From Venatoribacter cucullus (GTDB taxonomy: Bacteria > Pseudomonadota > Gammaproteobacteria > Pseudomonadales > Oceanobacteraceae), in contig NZ_CP046056.1 in the NCBI RefSeq assembly GCF_016132445.1, positions 2,420,001 to 2,484,000 on the forward strand: a DNA stretch of 64,000 nucleotides, read 5' to 3'. Each line of letters begins with the position of its first letter. Positions within the stretch are counted from its first letter, which is position 1. Below the pieces are notes generated by a model. That model was not told the origin of the DNA. It did not search any database and saw only the letters and a list, made by a program, of their open reading frames with translations. The position numbers and the translations under genes are program-made. Below are positions 62,967 through 64,000 of this stretch, piece after piece.

Positions 62967-64000
62967 TCAGCGGCGGATCAGGTAGTCGAAGGCACCGAGT
63001 GCAGCGGTAGCGCCCGAGCCCATGGAAATAATGATCTGCTTGTACGGTGTGTTGGTCACATCACCGGCGGCAAATACACCCGGCATGGACGTTGCGCCGT
63101 GCGCATCAATCACAATTTCACCACGGTCGGTTAATGCCAGCGTATCGCGCAGGAATTCGCTGTTCGGCACCAGACCGATCTGCACGAAAATACCGGCCAG
63201 TTCGATCACATGGGTTTCATCGGTGCGACGGTCTTTGTATTTAATGCCCACCACGCGCTCGCCATCGCCCAGTACTTCGGTGGTCATGGCCATTTTGATG
63301 ATATTCACGTTCTGCAGCGATTCGGCTTTTTTCACCAGAACGACATCGGCGCGCAGCGTGTCGGAAAATTCCAGCACGGTGACATGCTCAACAATGCCCG
63401 CCAGGTCGATCGCGGCTTCGATACCGGAATTACCGCCACCGATTACCGCGACTTTTTTACCTTTAAACAGCGGACCATCGCAGTGCGGGCAGAAACATAC
63501 GCCTTTGGCTTTGTATTCCTGCTCGCCCGGTACGTTCATTTCGCGCCAGCGCGCACCGGTTGCCAGAATCACAGATTTACTCGCCAATACCGCACCATTG
63601 GCCAATTCCACTTCGGTTAAACCGGCGTCGGTTTTGCGCAATGCCACGGCCTTCTGCGCTTTCATCACATCCACGTCGTATTCTTTAACGTGTTCTTCTA
63701 AATGTGCGACCAGCTTCGGGCCTTCGGTGTATTTCACCGAAATAAAGTTTTCAATGCCGACGGTATCGGACACCTGGCCACCGAAACGCTCGGCGACAAT
63801 ACCGGTGCGGATGCCTTTACGCGCTGCGTAAATCGCCGCTGACGCACCCGCCGGGCCACCGCCCACCACCAGCACATCAAACGGATCTTTACCGGCCAGC
63901 GCGGCGGCCGCTTTGGCATCGGCGTCGTCATCGACTTTATTAAGAATTTCCGCCAGCGTCATTTTGCCGTTGGCAAAGGGCTCGCCGTTCAGGAATACCG
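62967..64000 (-). CDS. ahpF: Alkyl hydroperoxide reductase subunit F (5' end beyond window)
   Basis: The flavoprotein that passes electrons from NADH to the peroxiredoxin AhpC. The frame is open to the window edge, and codons before the internal ATG at 63962 read [13 protein letters not shown], matching AhpF, so that ATG is not the real start. Visible parts are the FAD motif [21 protein letters not shown], the redox pair in [11 protein letters not shown], the NAD motif [19 protein letters not shown] and the C-terminal [15 protein letters not shown]. The N-terminal thioredoxin-like domains lie outside the window. Confidence 0.95.
   Translation of the reverse strand, partial: VFLNGEPFANGKMTLAEILNKVDDDADAKAAAALAGKDPFDVLVVGGGPAGASAAIYAARKGIRTGIVAERFGGQVSDTVGIENFISVKYTEGPKLVAHLEEHVKEYDVDVMKAQKAVALRKTDAGLTEVELANGAVLASKSVILATGARWREMNVPGEQEYKAKGVCFCPHCDGPLFKGKKVAVIGGGNSGIEAAIDLAGIVEHVTVLEFSDTLRADVVLVKKAESLQNVNIIKMAMTTEVLGDGERVVGIKYKDRRTDETHVIELAGIFVQIGLVPNSEFLRDTLALTDRGEIVIDAHGATSMPGVFAAGDVTNTPYKQIIISMGSGATAALGAFDYLIRR

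Noticed and set aside
1-64000. CRISPR arrays, tRNA or rRNA genes, insertion sequences
   Set aside because: No regularly spaced repeats, no recognisable tRNA or rRNA sequence, and no transposase were seen by eye; dedicated scans could not be run.

Overview
The window reads as a chromosomal stretch of a free-living, probably marine gammaproteobacterium of the Pseudomonadales/Oceanospirillales type. Support comes from a long class II IlvC with divergent IlvY, an epd-pgk-fba cluster, a two-subunit pyruvate carboxylase with its LysR regulator arranged as in pseudomonads, a TRAP transporter, an OprC-like TonB receptor, and a Pseudomonas-like REP element. DNA is GC-rich throughout except for a few islands. 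I see no rRNA, tRNA, CRISPR array, transposase or prophage. pssA runs off the left edge and ahpF runs off the right edge.

Layout. 1-8.6 kb: pssA, ilvY/ilvC with a tandem palindromic operator, an EAL-CBS-GGDDF c-di-GMP protein, dapC-sufE, and a chemoreceptor gene preceded by a near-consensus Pho box. 8.6-13.4 kb: a four-gene tripartite MacAB-like exporter operon. 13.5-17 kb: epd-pgk-fba. 17-25 kb: LLM oxidoreductase, a putative outer-membrane protein, L-asparaginase, SelO, ManC, a PPP phosphatase and a pseudouridine synthase. 25-27.5 kb: an accessory island with a solitary integron gene cassette carrying an intact attC, a GFA-family gene, small orphans, and a YefM-YoeB toxin-antitoxin module with its TGTACA operator. 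27.6-30 kb: FAD-dependent dehydrogenase and SpoU-type methyltransferase. 30-35 kb: the most interesting gene set, in which a MetR-type regulator sits between a divergent flavin reductase gene and mesX(DUF1852)-mesD(core MetE)-TauE. This is a folate-independent methionine synthase locus. 34.96-35.55 kb: a gene-free block packed with nested hairpins and ending in a REP element.

35.5-41.5 kb: SDR, pirin, transketolase (separated from epd-pgk-fba) and rlhA. 41.5-44.5 kb: TRAP operon dctP-Q-M with an intercistronic hairpin. 44.6-48 kb: alr-yjbR and, divergently, a replication pair (a DnaT-like protein with three DnaT domains overlapping a phage-lambda-P-like helicase loader), about 3.5 kb from dnaB. 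48-50.3 kb: TonB-dependent copper receptor behind a 17-bp perfect palindrome, then a 94-bp terminal-inverted-repeat element. 50.3-55.2 kb: two GNAT genes, dnaB and rpsF-rpsR-DUF2232-rplI. 55.3-58.4 kb: paired YeeE/YedE genes, an M17 aminopeptidase and a beta carbonic anhydrase. 58.5-62.8 kb: pycA-pycB with divergent pycR. 62.9-64 kb: ahpF.

Most genes are core metabolism and gene expression. The accessory signals worth follow-up are the MesXD locus, the lone gene cassette, the hairpin block, the DnaT/P pair, the Pho-box chemoreceptor, and two probable gene remnants (after manC and beside the flavin reductase).
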